Made by a program: the position numbers and the translations under genes. Positions 1 to 11,881 of a stretch of DNA of 64,000 nucleotides are shown here, piece by piece. Origin of the DNA: Sycon ciliatum (lineage: Eukaryota > Porifera > Calcarea > Leucosolenida > Sycettidae); contig NC_088646.1 of assembly GCF_964019385.1 (NCBI RefSeq), positions 42,219,908 to 42,283,907 of the forward strand, read 5' to 3'. Numbering within the stretch: position 1 is the first letter of the stretch; each line of letters starts with the position of its first letter. The notes below the pieces were generated by a model that was not told where the DNA came from, did no database searches, and worked only from the letters and a program-made list of their open reading frames with translations.

Positions 1-1146
1 AGCGCCGTACTTGCTGGCGTGCTTACTGGTACCGTCGCTGTGGAGTGTCGTAAACTGCTCCTCTTCTAATTCCTCTGCTATCTGGAGGCTAGCCAGACCT
101 TTTAACTCCACAAGCATCTGGGAAAGAAGGCTCTGAGACGGCAGTCTTTCCGCAGACATGCCAACACAGTACACTGTTGATAACCTTTTTATATTAAAGA
201 TGCCAACATTGCTCGACAGCAGTTCGAGGCAGCACTGACGCACTGCGGGCAAGTACTTTCCGTCAGCCATAGTCTCAAACTGGATGGTACCGCTCCTATC
301 GATGGCGTCTGCTTGAAGAGAGGTAAGTTCTTCCCGGAGGGCATCATTTTTCTTTGCGTGAAGCTGTCAAGCGAGACGACAGTTCATCAACTTCATCTTG
401 AAGATCACTGACGGATACATCAGATTTGCTTTTCCGCTGAAACTGTTTCTGCCGAAGCCGGTTTTGCAGAGTCTGTCAACTTTCCTTTGATGCTGCTGTG
501 ACACTTTCAAGCTCTTCCTCCAAGTCTTGTGACTGTCTCTCTCTTCGAACTATCTTCTTACGAGCATTGCGAAGCTGACCTCGGTAATCTTTTAGCTGCG
601 CTTCCAAATCATCCACTTTTGAGCTCAGGTCCGAAACATCCTGTGCAAGCTCGACGTTTTCCAGGAAAACAGGGTCACTGCTGCGGACATCTGACTCTGA
701 GCTGGATCTTGCAGATGCTCTGGAGCTGGAAATGCCACCGGTAGGACTTGTTGCACTGGCGACGGTGGTGGGGACACCATGCAGCGAGCACTGAGCAGAC
801 AGAAATGCTGCCACGACCCTGGTGAACGTTTCTCAGATTTTTGAATTTTGTTTTATTGTCCTTAACTCGATGAAGGCGGCTACTCAAGATCTTCACAGAC
901 AAACGTGGTCTATCTAATTCTTGCGGAAAGAAATGAAAAACTGTCATATGCAAAACATCCTCACTGAATTTTTGAGCCTGTTGAAATTTCACCAACTCCA
1001 GCATGAGTCCATTTGTGCAATAGTTTAAATCGCGAACATCGTCGGCAGTACTTTTCTTCGCTGCTGGAAGCCACCTGCTGCTGATGATTCGTTCTAAAGA
1101 GGCAGTTTTAGTATCAGCTTTCTTTGTCCAGTCGCCAAGGTATATG
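1..1146 (-). pseudogene. Broken coiled-coil protein gene, family not recognised
   Basis: The minus strand carries one protein-like stretch spread over several frames. It starts beside the 46-bp array (peptide IYLGDWTKKAD), continues through LNYCTNGLMLELVKFQQAQK, and shifts frame near 815-830. It then runs as a Ser-rich and charged coiled coil (EDLEAQLKDYRGQLRNARKK-type heptads) to an in-frame TGA at 476-478. The same frame goes on upstream of 476, shifts again at the T-run near 349-353, and ends in a globular part with RQCCLELLSSNVGIFNIKR and TLHSDGTSKHASKYGA, which leaves the window. Two frameshifts and one stop make a functional product unlikely. The C-terminal part resembles in style the multicopy transposon-linked proteins common in invertebrate genomes, but I do not assign a family. 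Whether it is one exon or several cannot be decided here. Confidence 0.5.
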
Positions 1147-2757
1147 CTGTCCTCCTTCGGCTTGTCACTGCCAGGAGAGGATGCCTGCTCTGCTGTCCTC
1201 CTTCGGCTTGTCACTGCCAGGAGAGGATGCCTGCTCCGCTGTCCTCCTTCGGCTTGTCACTGCCAGGAGAGGATGCCTGCTCTGCTGTCCTCCTTCGGCT
1301 TGTCACTGCCAGGAGAGGATGCCTGCTCTGCTGTCCTCCTCCGGCTTGTCACTGCCAGCAGAGGATGCCTGCTCTGCTGTCCTCCTTCGGCTTGTCACTG
1401 CCAGGAGAGGATGCCTGCTCTGCTGTCCTCCTTCGGCTTGTCACTGCCAGGAGAGGATGCCTGCTCTGCTGTCCTCCTTCGGCTTGTCACTGCCAGGAGA
1501 GGATGCCTGCTCTGCTGTCCTCCTTCGGCTTGTCACTGCCAGGAGAGGATGCCTGCTCTGCTGTCCTCCTTCGGCTTGTCACTGCCAGGAGAGGATGCCT
1601 GATCTGCTGTCCTCCTTTGGCTTGTCACTGCCAGGAGAGGATGCCTGCTCTGCTGTCCTCCTTCGGCTTGTCACTGCCAGGAGAGGATGCCTGCTCTGCT
1701 GTCCTCCTTCGGCTTGTCACTGCCAGGAGAGGATGCCTGCTCTGCTGTCCTCCTTTGGCTTGTCACTGCCAGGAGAGGATGCCTGCTCTGCTGTCCTCCT
1801 TCGGCTTGTCACTGCCAGGAGAGGATGCCTGCTCTGCTGTCCTCCTCCGGCTTGTCACTGCCAGCAGAGAATGCCTGCTCTGCTGTCCTCCTTCGGCTTG
1901 TCACTGCCAGGAGAGGATGCCTGCTCTGCTGTCCTCCTTCGGCTTGTCACTGCCAGGAGAGGATGCCTGCTCTGCTGTCCTCCTTCGGCTTGTCACTGCC
2001 AGGAGAGGATGCCTGCTCTGCTGTCCTCCTTCGGCTTGTCACTGCCAGGAGAGGATGCCTGCTCTGCTGTCCTCCTTCGGCTTGTCACTGCCAGGAGAGG
2101 ATGCCTGATCTGCTGTCCTCCTTTGGCTTGTCACTGCCAGGAGAGGATGCCTGCTCTGCTGTCCTCCTTCGGCTTGTCACTGCCAGGAGAGGATGCCTGC
2201 TCTGCTGTCCTCCTTCGGCTTGTCACTGCCAGGAGAGGATGCCTGCTCTGCTGTGCTCCTTTGGCTTGTCACTGCCAGGAGAGGATGCCTGCTCTGCTGT
2301 CCTCCTTCGGCTTGTCACTGCCAGGAGAGGATGCCTGCTCTGCTGTCCTCCTTTGGCTTGTCACTGCCAGGAGAGGATGCCTGCTCTGCTGTCCTCCTTT
2401 GGCTTGTCACTGCCAGGAGAGGATGCCTGCTCTGCTGTCCTCCTTCGGCTTGTCACTGCCAGGAGAGGATGCCTGCTCTGCTGTCCTCCTTCGGCTTGTC
2501 ACTGCCAGGGGAGGATGCCTGCTCTGCTGTCCTCCTTCGGCTTGTCACTGCCAGGGGAGGATGCCTGCTCTGCTGTCCTCCTTCGGCTTGTCACTGCCAG
2601 GAGAGGATGCCTGCTCTGCTGTCCTCCTCCGGCTTGTCACTGCCAGGGGAGGATGCCTGCTCTGCTGTCCTCCTTCGGCTTGTCACTGCCAGGGGAGGAT
2701 GCCTGCTCTGCTGTCCTCCTTCGGCTTGTCACTGCCAGGGGAGGATGCCTGCTCTGA
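1146..2757. repeat. 46-bp minisatellite, about 35 copies
   Basis: A unit starting GCTGTCCTCCTTCGGCTTGT repeats every 46 bp with few changes (TTCGG/TTTGG/TCCGG, GGAGAGG/GGGGAGG/GCAGAGA). Because 46 is not a multiple of three, each + frame cycles through three readings and long open frames appear. These are repeat artefacts. On the minus strand every third unit brings a stop. The array sits between two minus-strand coding-like pieces (2758-2825 and 1-1146). Confidence 0.95.
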
Positions 2758-3290
2758 TGCGCCTTCCATAACACTAGTGACTCTTTTCTCCTTGCGCACG
2801 GCTGCGTAAGTCCTGCAACGAACAAGGACGCCTGCTCAGTTCGTGACGAGGCTCCTCACTATTTCATCTTGCGCAGCTATGCGCAAAGCCTTGGACACAC
2901 AACGACTACTGATTCTGAAAGGAAATTTGACGCTGAAGACGATGAGCTACATGGCAACCGCGTGCAATCAAGGGAAATGCCTGAAAAGATGTGTCGATTT
3001 TACTTGTACTGCATGTAAGTACAGTATGTTGCCGCATTGTGGTGTGTGTGGGGTCAAACGAAAGCTGATCGTCCATGCTACATCCCACACCACACGAGGA
3101 ATCCTCATGCAGTGTCTGCGCAGCTACAGCTCGACGTTTGCATGCGTCTCTCCGCGGTGCCACGCATGTACGCGATTCAGCGTTAGCACTTTCTGACAGG
3201 TCACGTCACGTGACTGAAGTGCCTAGTAGTATCCACTATTAAAAAAAGGATGAATCGGGCGAGTGTTTCGATGGCGCAATATAAGTAGAC
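2758..3290. other. Unassigned spacer with a minus-strand coding-like start
   Basis: From 2825 to 2757 the minus strand reads an open peptide (MFVAGLTQPCARRKESLVLW) that runs into the first repeat units. It may be the original 5' part of the broken gene on the other side of the array. The rest shows no recognisable gene or element. Confidence 0.3.
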
Positions 3291-3299
3291 AGTGCATGG

Positions 3300-3425
3300 A
3301 GCGAATGCCAAGGAGTGGGCCTCTCGCCTGCCTGGGAGTGGGCCTCTCGCCTGCCAAGGAGTGGGCCTCTCGCCTGCCAAGGAGTGGGCCTGTCGCCTGC
3401 CTGGGAGTGGGCCTGTCGCCTGCCT
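3300..3425. repeat. 23-bp tandem repeat
   Basis: About five copies of a unit beginning AAGGAGTGGGCCTCTCGCCT, alternating with a TGGGAGTGGGCC variant. Confidence 0.85.
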
Positions 3426-3792
3426 GTTTGCTGACCTGTGTCATGAAAAGGAGTGCCGACTGAACCAGAAGTACATGATTGTACATGAGCTAAACAGGAC
3501 AATGACGCAACGAGTGAGCTGACTGTGCAGTGCGATGAGTGAGTGCATGGGGTGGATGCCAGTTGGGCTGCTCGTGTGATTACTGTAATCTGTGCTGCAC
3601 CACAGTATCCGGCGTAACTATCACCTTATTAATTTTATCTTTCCTCTACAGCTAGTATTCTATAGCTCCATTATCCATTATCTAGCAGTTCTCCGCATAT
3701 GTGATCTTCAGTGACCCTTTGTATGTGTGTATACTGAACATTGGCCATTACATATTATGACATGTAACATGTTTGCGGTGAATCGCTTTTAA

Positions 3793-5583
3793 CCCTTTCA
3801 CTGCCAGCTGACTGCTCAAGTGACAAGGCACTCAGTGCCAGGCTGTCAGCTGAGCTGTGCACCCCCAGTACCAGGCACTTTTTTTTACCTCCAGTTCAAA
3901 AAATCGAAAGGCCAACTTTTCCTGGATTTTTGGTACTTTCTGTACGGAATATCGCTTTCTAAAGTATACATCGTAGGTAGCCAACTGATAAAGGAAGCCA
4001 TTGCCGTCGAAAAAAATCGCAAAATCCGAAGTACAAGCGCGCTGAGCGTTCTAGAGCCAGCCGCTGTGCAACAAGTCATGTTATGTCATGCGAAAGTGCG
4101 CCGCGCGCCGCATGCACTACATACAGTCATGTACACCATGTGTACGGCCCGGCCACTTGTGAAGTAAAGTTAGTTGGTGTCGAAAGGTTAGTTGTTGTCG
4201 AAATCGAAAGGCCAACTTTTCCTGGATTTTTGGTACTTTCTGTACGGAATATCGCTTTCTAAAGTATACATCGTAGGTAGCCAACTGATAAAGGAAGCCA
4301 TTGCCGTCGAAAAAAATCGCAAGATCCGAAGTACAAGCGCGCTGAGCGTTCTAGAGCCAGCAGCTGTGCAACAAGTCATGTTATGTCATGCGAAAGTGCG
4401 CCGCGCGCCGCATGCACTACATACAGTCATGTACACCATGTGTACAGCCCGGCCAGTTGTGAAGTAAAGTTAGTTGTTGTTTTGGAGAGAGAAGCAAATC
4501 CTGTTTTTCGTTCGGTGGGATTGAAAGATCTGCAAGTGGACCGGAGAGCTACAGCACTTGAAGCAGAAGAAAGTGCTTGCTGAAACTTCCCTGTCTTCGT
4601 GGCAACAGGACTTCAGTTTGCGAGAGACTTTCGTCCTGTCACTGCAGACGCAATTCTTGTTGCTTGCAGAAAACTTGGGGAACGATCGCGAGTCGTTTCG
4701 TGAAGCGGATCGTGTCGCTGAACAGCCGCGGATTGTTCTGCCGACATGGTGGTCCTTTGTTCTCCTAATTATCAGCAGTCCAAGCACATCTCTTCAACGT
4801 CGGAGAATGAAGCGCTTCCCTGTTCCGTTGACAAGCGCTTCGTTCGCGGGTGTAATGCACTTCCGCATCAGAATGCAGTAGATCGTCAGGTATTGAGGTA
4901 GGTGTCGACTCGTTGCAGAAAGAATAATATTATTATACTTGTAGCTGACATACCTGTAGTGTCCCTTGATTGTGCTGGTCGCCATTGCAACGTTTTAGTT
5001 CTCGGGAAAATTTAGTTCTGGACCCGGCGAGCGCCGCCAGCGCTGTTTACATCAAGTTTGTACATAGCTGCATCCAAAATGCGTTTGTGAGGAATCCGTC
5101 GTTTGGTTCTCTACCCGTGACTCCAACCGCCTGTCGCAATGGATAGCCGCCTGGGGTCTTGGGTAATAGCTAGGCATCAAGTCTGAACCAAATTCCATGC
5201 TCCATGCAATGAAAGTTGACGGGAAAGAGAAAAATACTCTCACCGACTCAGCGAGGTGGAAGTGCGTGGGAACCGATTTTTTCAGCGCCGCTCTGCTAAA
5301 AATCGGATACATGATATTTTCAACGACGCTGGTTCGATTTTTTCAAATGGCAACCCCTACTCCTGGCAGCGTATTTCACCTCTTCCAGGGCCCAGTAACC
5401 CTCTATGGCAGCTAAACCTCTCGAATACCCCAAAATAGTGGCCCAATCGGGCGAAGTCGGCCTGTCGACTGCAGTCGACAGCGGCACTGGGAACTGCATT
5501 CTTGCTGGTCGACTGCAGTCGACAGCGGCACTCAGAGTGCATGAATGGGCTGTCGACTGGAGTCGACAGCGGCAGTGAAAGGG
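3793..5583. mobile_element. piggyBac-like MITE, TTAA target duplication (family 1)
   Basis: The element is bounded by TTAA at 3789-3792 and 5584-5587. The ends are CCCTTTCACTGCC at the left and GGCAGTGAAAGGG at the right, a 13-bp perfect inverted repeat. TTAA targets and CCC termini are the hallmark of the piggyBac superfamily. No transposase frame is present, so it is non-autonomous. The right end carries the 20-bp palindrome CTGTCGACTGCAGTCGACAG at 5462-5481, a 16-bp core copy at 5509-5524 and a near copy at 5550-5569, which stops 14 bp from the terminus. Internally a 300-bp block is tandemly duplicated. Confidence 0.85.
3901..4480. repeat. 300-bp tandem duplication inside the family 1 MITE
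   Basis: Bases from 3901 recur from 4201 at exactly 300-bp spacing with a handful of substitutions (for example AAAATCC/AAGATCC and CCGCT/CAGCT). Confidence 0.95.
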
Positions 5584-5587
5584 TTAA

Positions 5588-6183
5588 AAGGACAATGGGA
5601 TTGGGCAAATAGATAAGTCTCATGGTGAAGTCGGATGGATGTTAGTCATGACTCATAACTTGTTGGTCCTTTCTCTAATGGCGAATGGCTGTGATTGTGT
5701 TATGGTAGCAAAACCTTCCAGTGTGATATCAGTTGTGTTATGTAAAATGAAATGAATATAATTATACTTCGAAGTATGATCAGTAGAATGTCCCTGTAGA
5801 TACTGCTGGTAGGTTGAGCCCATTCCTTCCATTACTTCGTATCCTTCTCAGCCGCTTTATTAGAGATGGTGACCATATATAGAGCCGTGACCATAATATG
5901 GTCATGTGTATTACGTTACACTCAGTATATTATACCGAGTGTAACGTAATACACATATAATTTAAAGGACCTCTATTCGCCTTTTTTGAAAGAGGTATCT
6001 GGTCCTTGAGCTACAAAAAAGTGCAAAGCGATCTCTACGGTCTACCCCCCGGCATGTTCTACAGCAAACACAATAAATGGGGAACAGAGTCCTGAATTTT
6101 GCTGTGCTGTATTTTGCACTGAGCAGCCATACCCGGCTGGTTGTAAGATGGAAAAGATTGTTTGTTTCTTTGTGGACATGCAG
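5588..6183. other. Intron or intergenic sequence, no element recognised
   Basis: AT-rich unique sequence. It contains a short inverted repeat, ATGTGTATTACGTTACACTC at 5904 against its complement at 5937, which could form a hairpin. No coding signal is seen before the acceptor at 6182-6183. Confidence 0.4.
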
Positions 6184-6285
6184 GGTGAAGACGACGTCAG
6201 TGAAGATGATCAGGAATCCAAGGATAATCGTGTTGATCTTCGTGATATGGAATTCAAACTGACTCACAACCTTGGCCAGTTGCAG
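6184..6285 (+). CDS. DHX34: DHX34 coding exon (acidic linker and start of conserved C-terminal region)
   Basis: Acceptor CAG ends at 6183 and a GT donor follows at 6286. The exon encodes an acidic run (GEDDVSEDDQE) and then VDLRDMEFKLTHNLGQLQ, which matches the segment following the helicase core in animal DHX34 (VD-x3-x-F-L-HDL-QLQ pattern). DHX34 is a DEAH-box RNA helicase that promotes UPF1 phosphorylation in nonsense-mediated decay. The frame also stays open past the donor to a TAA at 6349 (QRLFDDEEIVLVLLAHSILA), and that extension fits the family spacing. The exon may therefore really end near 6348. The helicase core must lie upstream of the window or in exons I could not see. Confidence 0.75.
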
Positions 6286-6632
6286 GTACAGAGACTCTTT
6301 GATGACGAAGAGATTGTTTTGGTGTTACTAGCCCACTCTATTCTGGCTTAACTTAATTATGGTTTCGCGGTGGCTGAGCCGACAGGGCCCATCTAATTTG
6401 GTCATAACTTTGGAATGGTGCAAGATTTCTACACCAAATTTTCTGTGCAGCTTCCTGGAATGAGTAGACATGGGAAAGAGCATCATTGGTCATTCTAGTC
6501 CATTTCAAAGTGAAATAAATGAGAATCCAGTTTCAGGGACCGTGGGCGATAGAGATGACAAAATAGTGCGCAATATTGTGCACTCCAGATGAGTGTTCAT
6601 GAGCTGAAATGCATTGGAATATACTCAGTATA

Positions 6633-7289
6633 TATGTTGGACTCAGTAGAGCGTCCAGCCCCTATATGATGTCCAACCCCTATATAGAGTCCATTGGTCC
6701 AAAATCCACTGTACAGAGTCCAAACTTGGAATCAACTGTGAGCTCAAAGTTTAGATGGACATCACTCCCTGTATAGAGTCCAGCCAATTGGCTTCACCCC
6801 TATATAGAGTCCATTGGTCCAAAATCAACTGTACAGAGTCCAAACTTTGAAATCAACTATAAAGATTAAAGAGTCTTATGTGGACAACACTCCCTGTATA
6901 AAGTCCAGCCAATTAGGCATCCCCTATCGAGTTCGAAATTAGACATAGGATCTGCTGTAAGCAGTGAATATTAACCAGAAAACGGCCTCTCCCTTTAATC
7001 CTTTACATCATTCACTTCTCAAGGTAAAAAATATGTATTGAGGCGCCACTGCAGCCACTTCATTACATGAAAAAGCCTCCAAACACCAGCCTCAAATCAA
7101 GTGGTCTCTTCGCAGACGCTGCAAATTACAATATCTCAATCATGTAGTGTTGCCAAATAATTGTGCACGCACACACACACATGCACACACCCACACAACG
7201 CCAAGAAAATACCTAGAAAAAAAACAAGAATCGAAAGAGAATAATGGAGAGCCCAGGATTAATTATTTGTTTTCAAATTATTGCGCGCG

Positions 7290-7335
<46 letters not shown>

Positions 7336-9204
7336 TATACAACGCCAAGAAAACACTAAGAAAAGAGTAGAGACACAATACACACGCAACTCCAACAGCC
7401 ATGCAAACGTCCACCCATTTACAAGTAAAGTCAAGAGGGATAACAAATAATTATACGAAACTAATGCATACAGGGACGGGTACACGCACGTTTACATACA
7501 TGTAGTAGTGTAAGAGAGTAACATAGTGCAGTAGTCAGCATAATACTAGCACATGCTGAGAGTGCAATAGCAAGCTTCACCATTGCTCATGGCCATGCAA
7601 ATGTTCAGCAGCACTCAGTTCCGCAAGCTTCTGAAGATCAGCACACCTGCAACAAATAGATAGCACAAGGATACGCGTATTACCGTAATGATGCATGGGA
7701 GCACACAACTACCAAGTTCTCAACGAATGTGATGCTCAATGAAAATCAATCCACTCAAAGACCTGTGAACAGGTGACGGTGGGGACAATAATCTATTAGT
7801 AATACGAGGAATAAGATGGTTTGTGCACACTCAAGACGCACAGACACATCACCATACATGTAGTGTACACAGTGTTTCACTTCACTGCAACTAAATTGAA
7901 ATGAGATGATTTGAACAATCTGTACAGCGTTGCCGTCAGTCAGTCTTCCCCAAGATGGAAATACAATGATTTGTTGTCACGAGGCAGTTTCACTGACACA
8001 ATGTCATGTTCGTGACATCAAAACGGTTACTTCAGGGAATACGAGTATTAGCTTGAGAAGCTTTTTCTTGTCATTGGCATACAAGCAATCCTCCTACTAC
8101 TACTACTACTAGTACACTGGCACTGCGTTTGTGGATCCCATTGTATTTTGACATCATACTAGAGGAAGAGTGTCGTGGAGTTTCACATATTAAATTATCA
8201 CAGGGATAAAAATACATTTCTCATGAAATAATTATAATAATTGATGATAGCTAGACGATCGTATACGATTGTTGCAAAGTCCTTGCAGTCCTTGAGGACT
8301 ATTACGAAGAGGTTGATTACTTTTAGGGCATTCATTCAAGCAACATCAAACAAACGCGATACGCTCCTTGAAAATGGAAAAAAATCAAGCATAACGACAG
8401 AACAGCAGACCAATCGAAACGAGTAAAAGCATGATCCTTACCTCAGTCATCGTCCTGCCATGTAGTTGGACAGCCTTTTGACACGGTGGGACAGGCAGCT
8501 CTTGTCCAGTCAAACAGGGGTATCCTTGTGGCGTCGAACGAAAGAGAGTGTCAGTGTACTATCTGACTCGTCAGATTGGAACTGTGCTGAACTTTTCTCT
8601 TTCTCCGGTTTCTGCTTTCATCCCTCGCTCTGATGAAACCGTTCAAACGTCTTACTGGCAGCAATGGCCAGCCAAACAGGGGATCCTTGTGGCGTCGAAC
8701 GAAAGAGAGTGTCAGTGTACCTGACTCGTCAGATTTGAACTGTGCTGAACTTTTCTCGTTCTGCAATTTCTGCTTTCACCACGCACACTGATGAAACGTC
8801 TTCAGAGAACCACAAGACGCTTTCCAGATTTGATTTTGAACGTCTCCTTATCCTCCTTGGTTACCTCGTGACAGATTACTGTCAGCAACTTCACAGCAGA
8901 ACTGGCAGCCATGGCTGAAGCGAAGAAAGGAATGCGCTGCCACGAGGCAAGCAAAACTGAAAAGGTGTTTGTTCTTTTTCGGGCACAACACACAGGACGG
9001 CGTGACTGGATAAACTGGACTCCTGGACTGTGAATAGGGGACTGGTAGAAAAAGTGTACTCCTTATAGGGGATTGCGCGGCAGGTTGAAGCTGATCAAAA
9101 CTGAGTGGACTCCTGGACTCTGTATAGTGGATTTTGGACCAATGGACTCTATATAGGGTGCTGGACATCATATAGTGCATGGACTCTATACTGAGTCCTA
9201 CATA
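6633..9204 (+). mobile_element. 2.57-kb non-autonomous TIR element, copy 1
   Basis: The ends are inverted copies of each other over roughly 100 bp, starting TATGTTGGACTCAGTA at the left and, read inward, TATGTAGGACTCAGTA at the right. Both contain repeated GGACTCTATATAGGG-type blocks. Flanking TA dinucleotides fit a Tc1/mariner-like target duplication, although the palindromic ATATAT flank makes the exact border ambiguous. The interior holds AC/GT microsatellites, a TACTACTAC run and no transposase. A second copy in reverse orientation lies at 29554-32079. Confidence 0.8.
7293..7331. repeat. (CG)n/(AC)n microsatellite
   Basis: An alternating CGCGCGCACGCGCGCG block followed by (AC) repeats, inside the 2.57-kb element. 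The matching tract in copy 2 (about 31418-31448) is shorter, as expected for slippage. Confidence 0.9.
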
Positions 9205-9551
9205 TATGCCTCCAGTGCACCTGCCTAAGGATTTTACCCTTGTATGTACAAAAAGCCTGCAAACAACAACAAAAACACGGCAATGCGCACAAACGGTAAT
9301 TTTTTACAAATTTCAGGAGGGCTAAGGGTCACCAGTCTAACAAAGTGACTCTAAAAGTAGGCATATGCACTGCAGCTTGACATGCAGAATCAGAAAATCC
9401 ACACTTTTATATATCAAATACGAAAGACCTGACCAGGAAATTGTGCGGAAAGTGGAAAAATAGCTAAAAAAAAGACAAAATAGGCACTCCAAATATGTAC
9501 GTTTCATGACGTGGCAAGAGTTTATGTTCACCAGGACTAGGTAAGTAGCTG

Positions 9552-11401
9552 TCAGAACTGTCCTGCTCCATAAGACACACCGTCTTGCTCAACAGTAGCC
9601 TCCTCCCATCCTTTTCTGCATCTTCTCTTCTTCCTCCTCTCTTTTTCCTCTGTCGATGCCTTGCGCTGAGCTTTGTGGATTCTCAACATATCCTCAGACT
9701 GAAGAGCTTTCTCCGTGTAGCAACCTGTTGTGCAGCCAAACTCCCTCAGAACTGCCAGGAGGGTGATTGCACCATGGTTTAAGGTGAGAACTGCCAGGTG
9801 TGCAGCTGTGCTCACAGTGTCTGCACTACAGAAGCCTTCCTTCGGACACATGCTCCACACAATGTTGTTGTAACTTTCATTTGCATTCTGCGTCACACCC
9901 ATCAAGCATCGCTCGAGCAGTTTTCTCTCTGCAAGCTGAATGTAGATGGGTTTGATGACCTCAAATACAGCTTTCGGAATGGAGTTGCGATGAGTATACG
10001 TCTCCCTGGCACCAGCTTCCACTTGTCGGTACTTGCACCAGGTGTCAGCGCCAGAAGGGCAGAAATTGTGCTGAGGCGTATCATCCGTTGAGCAGCGATG
10101 CATGAGGCCACCCCAAATACCCGCGCCATTGCCTGGAGGTCATCACTGTGCTGTCGCACTGCCCAGCCATAATAAGTCTGTAGCTTGTCAATGGTCTTGT
10201 CGGATAGTCGGCCAGCTCCAGATATTAGGCGGCCATCGCTGAGCTTCTTCCCTTTCAGTTGGCGCTTTAGCTCGCGGAGTCGTGTGCCCACTCTCTTCTG
10301 AACATGGCCAACACATTCTTCTTTTGCAATTTGTTCACCACCATACGGGTCTTCCTTACACACTCTGTTATACCCCTTGGAGTCTCCATCTCCAATGTAG
10401 GTGGTGTACATCAGGCTGCGCTTCTCCATTGAGCGCTTCCATACATCACTCGCACCTTCACATTCCATGCCAGGTGCAGATGCCTTGGTGTTAGCCTTGC
10501 AGCAGTGTTGCTCCTTCCATTCCTGAAATTCCTGTGCTGTAACAACTCCACGCTCTTCCTCGTCATTCCACAGGGCACATTCGTGGCAATACCGACTCTT
10601 CACTTGCACGTCTAGAACTCGACCGGTGCGCCATGAAATGCAAGCAAATACACCGAAGAGGGAGGAGTAGCCGCGTCGCATCCAGGTTCCGTCGAATGTG
10701 ACGGCAACTTTGTCGGTGTTGTCCAGTTGCTTCAGCTCAACAGCACATTGGAGCATGTCCTTCTCAGAAACAGCAGTCATCAGCTGCTTGTGGTGCGTGT
10801 TGTAAACTGATTCTGTCACTGGTGGTGGCAAATTCATTATTCCACAAAATTTTCTTAGCGCATTCCATCCTCTGCCAATGCGGCGCATATCCAAGACAGA
10901 CTGCTTGTTCACCTCAAAACTTCTGCCAGCCATCTTACTGAGTGGCGCATTGCCTAAATATCCACAGGCATTGCACTCAAGCGTCAGCACAGTACCAAGG
11001 CCTCGTTGCTTTGAGTATGCGAGCCGCAGAGTTCCACTTGAACATTTACGACAAATTGCGAAATTGTCCAGAAGTTCTTGCAGGGAGCTAAGGTCAACAA
11101 TGCGATTGCCGTTCACTCCACAACAATCAGCAGCGTCATCGTCGTCGTCATCCTGCTCTTCATCAATCTCACTCTCGCTGTCTGACTCGGTGAGAAAACC
11201 TTGTTCAATATCTCCTTCAAGCAGCCAGGATGGCACATTTTTAAATTTTCGTGCAGACGCACTCTCTGGAACGCCAGCGTCCAACACGGCCTCATCATCG
11301 GGTCTAGGTTCCTCAGAAGACTTCTTTGGGCCAAAATACTTCCTCTTCACCCTACGAACTCTCCGGCCTCCACTGCTGGAGCTCTGGCGAGGGTTTCCCA
11401 T
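9552..11401 (-). pseudogene. Mutator-like (MULE) transposase gene with one frameshift
   Basis: Two overlapping minus-strand frames make one protein. The N-terminal part (from 11401) has a basic start, an acidic Ser-rich stretch, a C-x2-C zinc-ribbon-like site (CRKCSSG...CNAC) and the conserved block VAVTFDGTWMRRGYSS, SRYCHECALWN, YIGDGDSKGYNRV and EECVGHVQKRVGTRLR. That block is typical of the metazoan Mutator-like transposase domain, with D in FDG and D in GDGDSK as likely catalytic residues. Near 10105-10120 the frame slips. The true C-terminus continues in the other frame from WGGLMHRCSTDDTPQ to 9552, with HNFCPSGADTWCKY, TQNANESYNNIVWS and a basic tail. The slip would truncate the protein. 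I found no terminal inverted repeats, so element borders are unknown. A second, shorter relative lies at 34741-35181 and 40964-41083. Confidence 0.8.
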
Positions 11402-11812
11402 GATCCATCTTGCACAATTATTTTTATCTTACAATTAATTATTTGAATTTTGATATACGGTACGGTAGATGAACACATCGTCAGTAGGACCTGTGCATAC
11501 TTCGCGTTCAACGTTGCAACATCGTCACCGCGTCCATGATAGTTTTGTGTCACCATAGAAACGATTTTGACAGTGAAATCAGCCAGAGTTGGGAGAACTA
11601 GCCGCATTCCATCTGAATTGCAATTAGCAAATTTGAACATCTTAATTGAAATTCTGTTGCAATTTCGTGCAACTTTAGATGCGTATATCTGTGCAATGCA
11701 TCAACGGAACTTGCTCAATTTTTTCTCCAGCCCTTGAAAGCAGGTGGAACCGTTAGCAAGCACAAAAAGTTAGAATTTCGAAACTTCATTTTTGACCCCA
11801 CGAAACCATAGT
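11402..11812. other. Flank of the MULE gene
   Basis: AT-rich sequence upstream of the transposase start, with no further gene seen. Confidence 0.3.
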
Positions 11813-11831
11813 CCCCCCCCCCCCCCCCCCC
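11813..11831. repeat. Poly(C) tract, 19 C
   Basis: Nineteen consecutive C residues immediately before the duplicated 50-bp exon fragment. Confidence 0.95.
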
Positions 11832-11881
11832 GATGATGAAGAGATTGTTTTGGTGTTACTAGCCCACTCTATTCTGGCTTA
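11832..11881 (+). repeat. Second copy of the 50 bp at 6301-6350
   Basis: GATGATGAAGAGATTGTTTT and the following bases match 6301-6350 with one visible difference. In both places the match ends at GGCTTAA. The segment encodes the DDEEIVLVLLAHSILA extension of the DHX34 exon frame. Confidence 0.9.

Noticed and set aside
1146-2757. CRISPR-like array
   Set aside because: Contiguous tandem units with no spacers, in eukaryotic DNA. The same applies to the arrays at 22.2-28.4 kb and 52.2-57.9 kb.
1124-2809. 561-codon + strand ORF and its frame mates
   Set aside because: Fully explained by the 46-bp tandem unit cycling through three frames; no non-repeat coding context.
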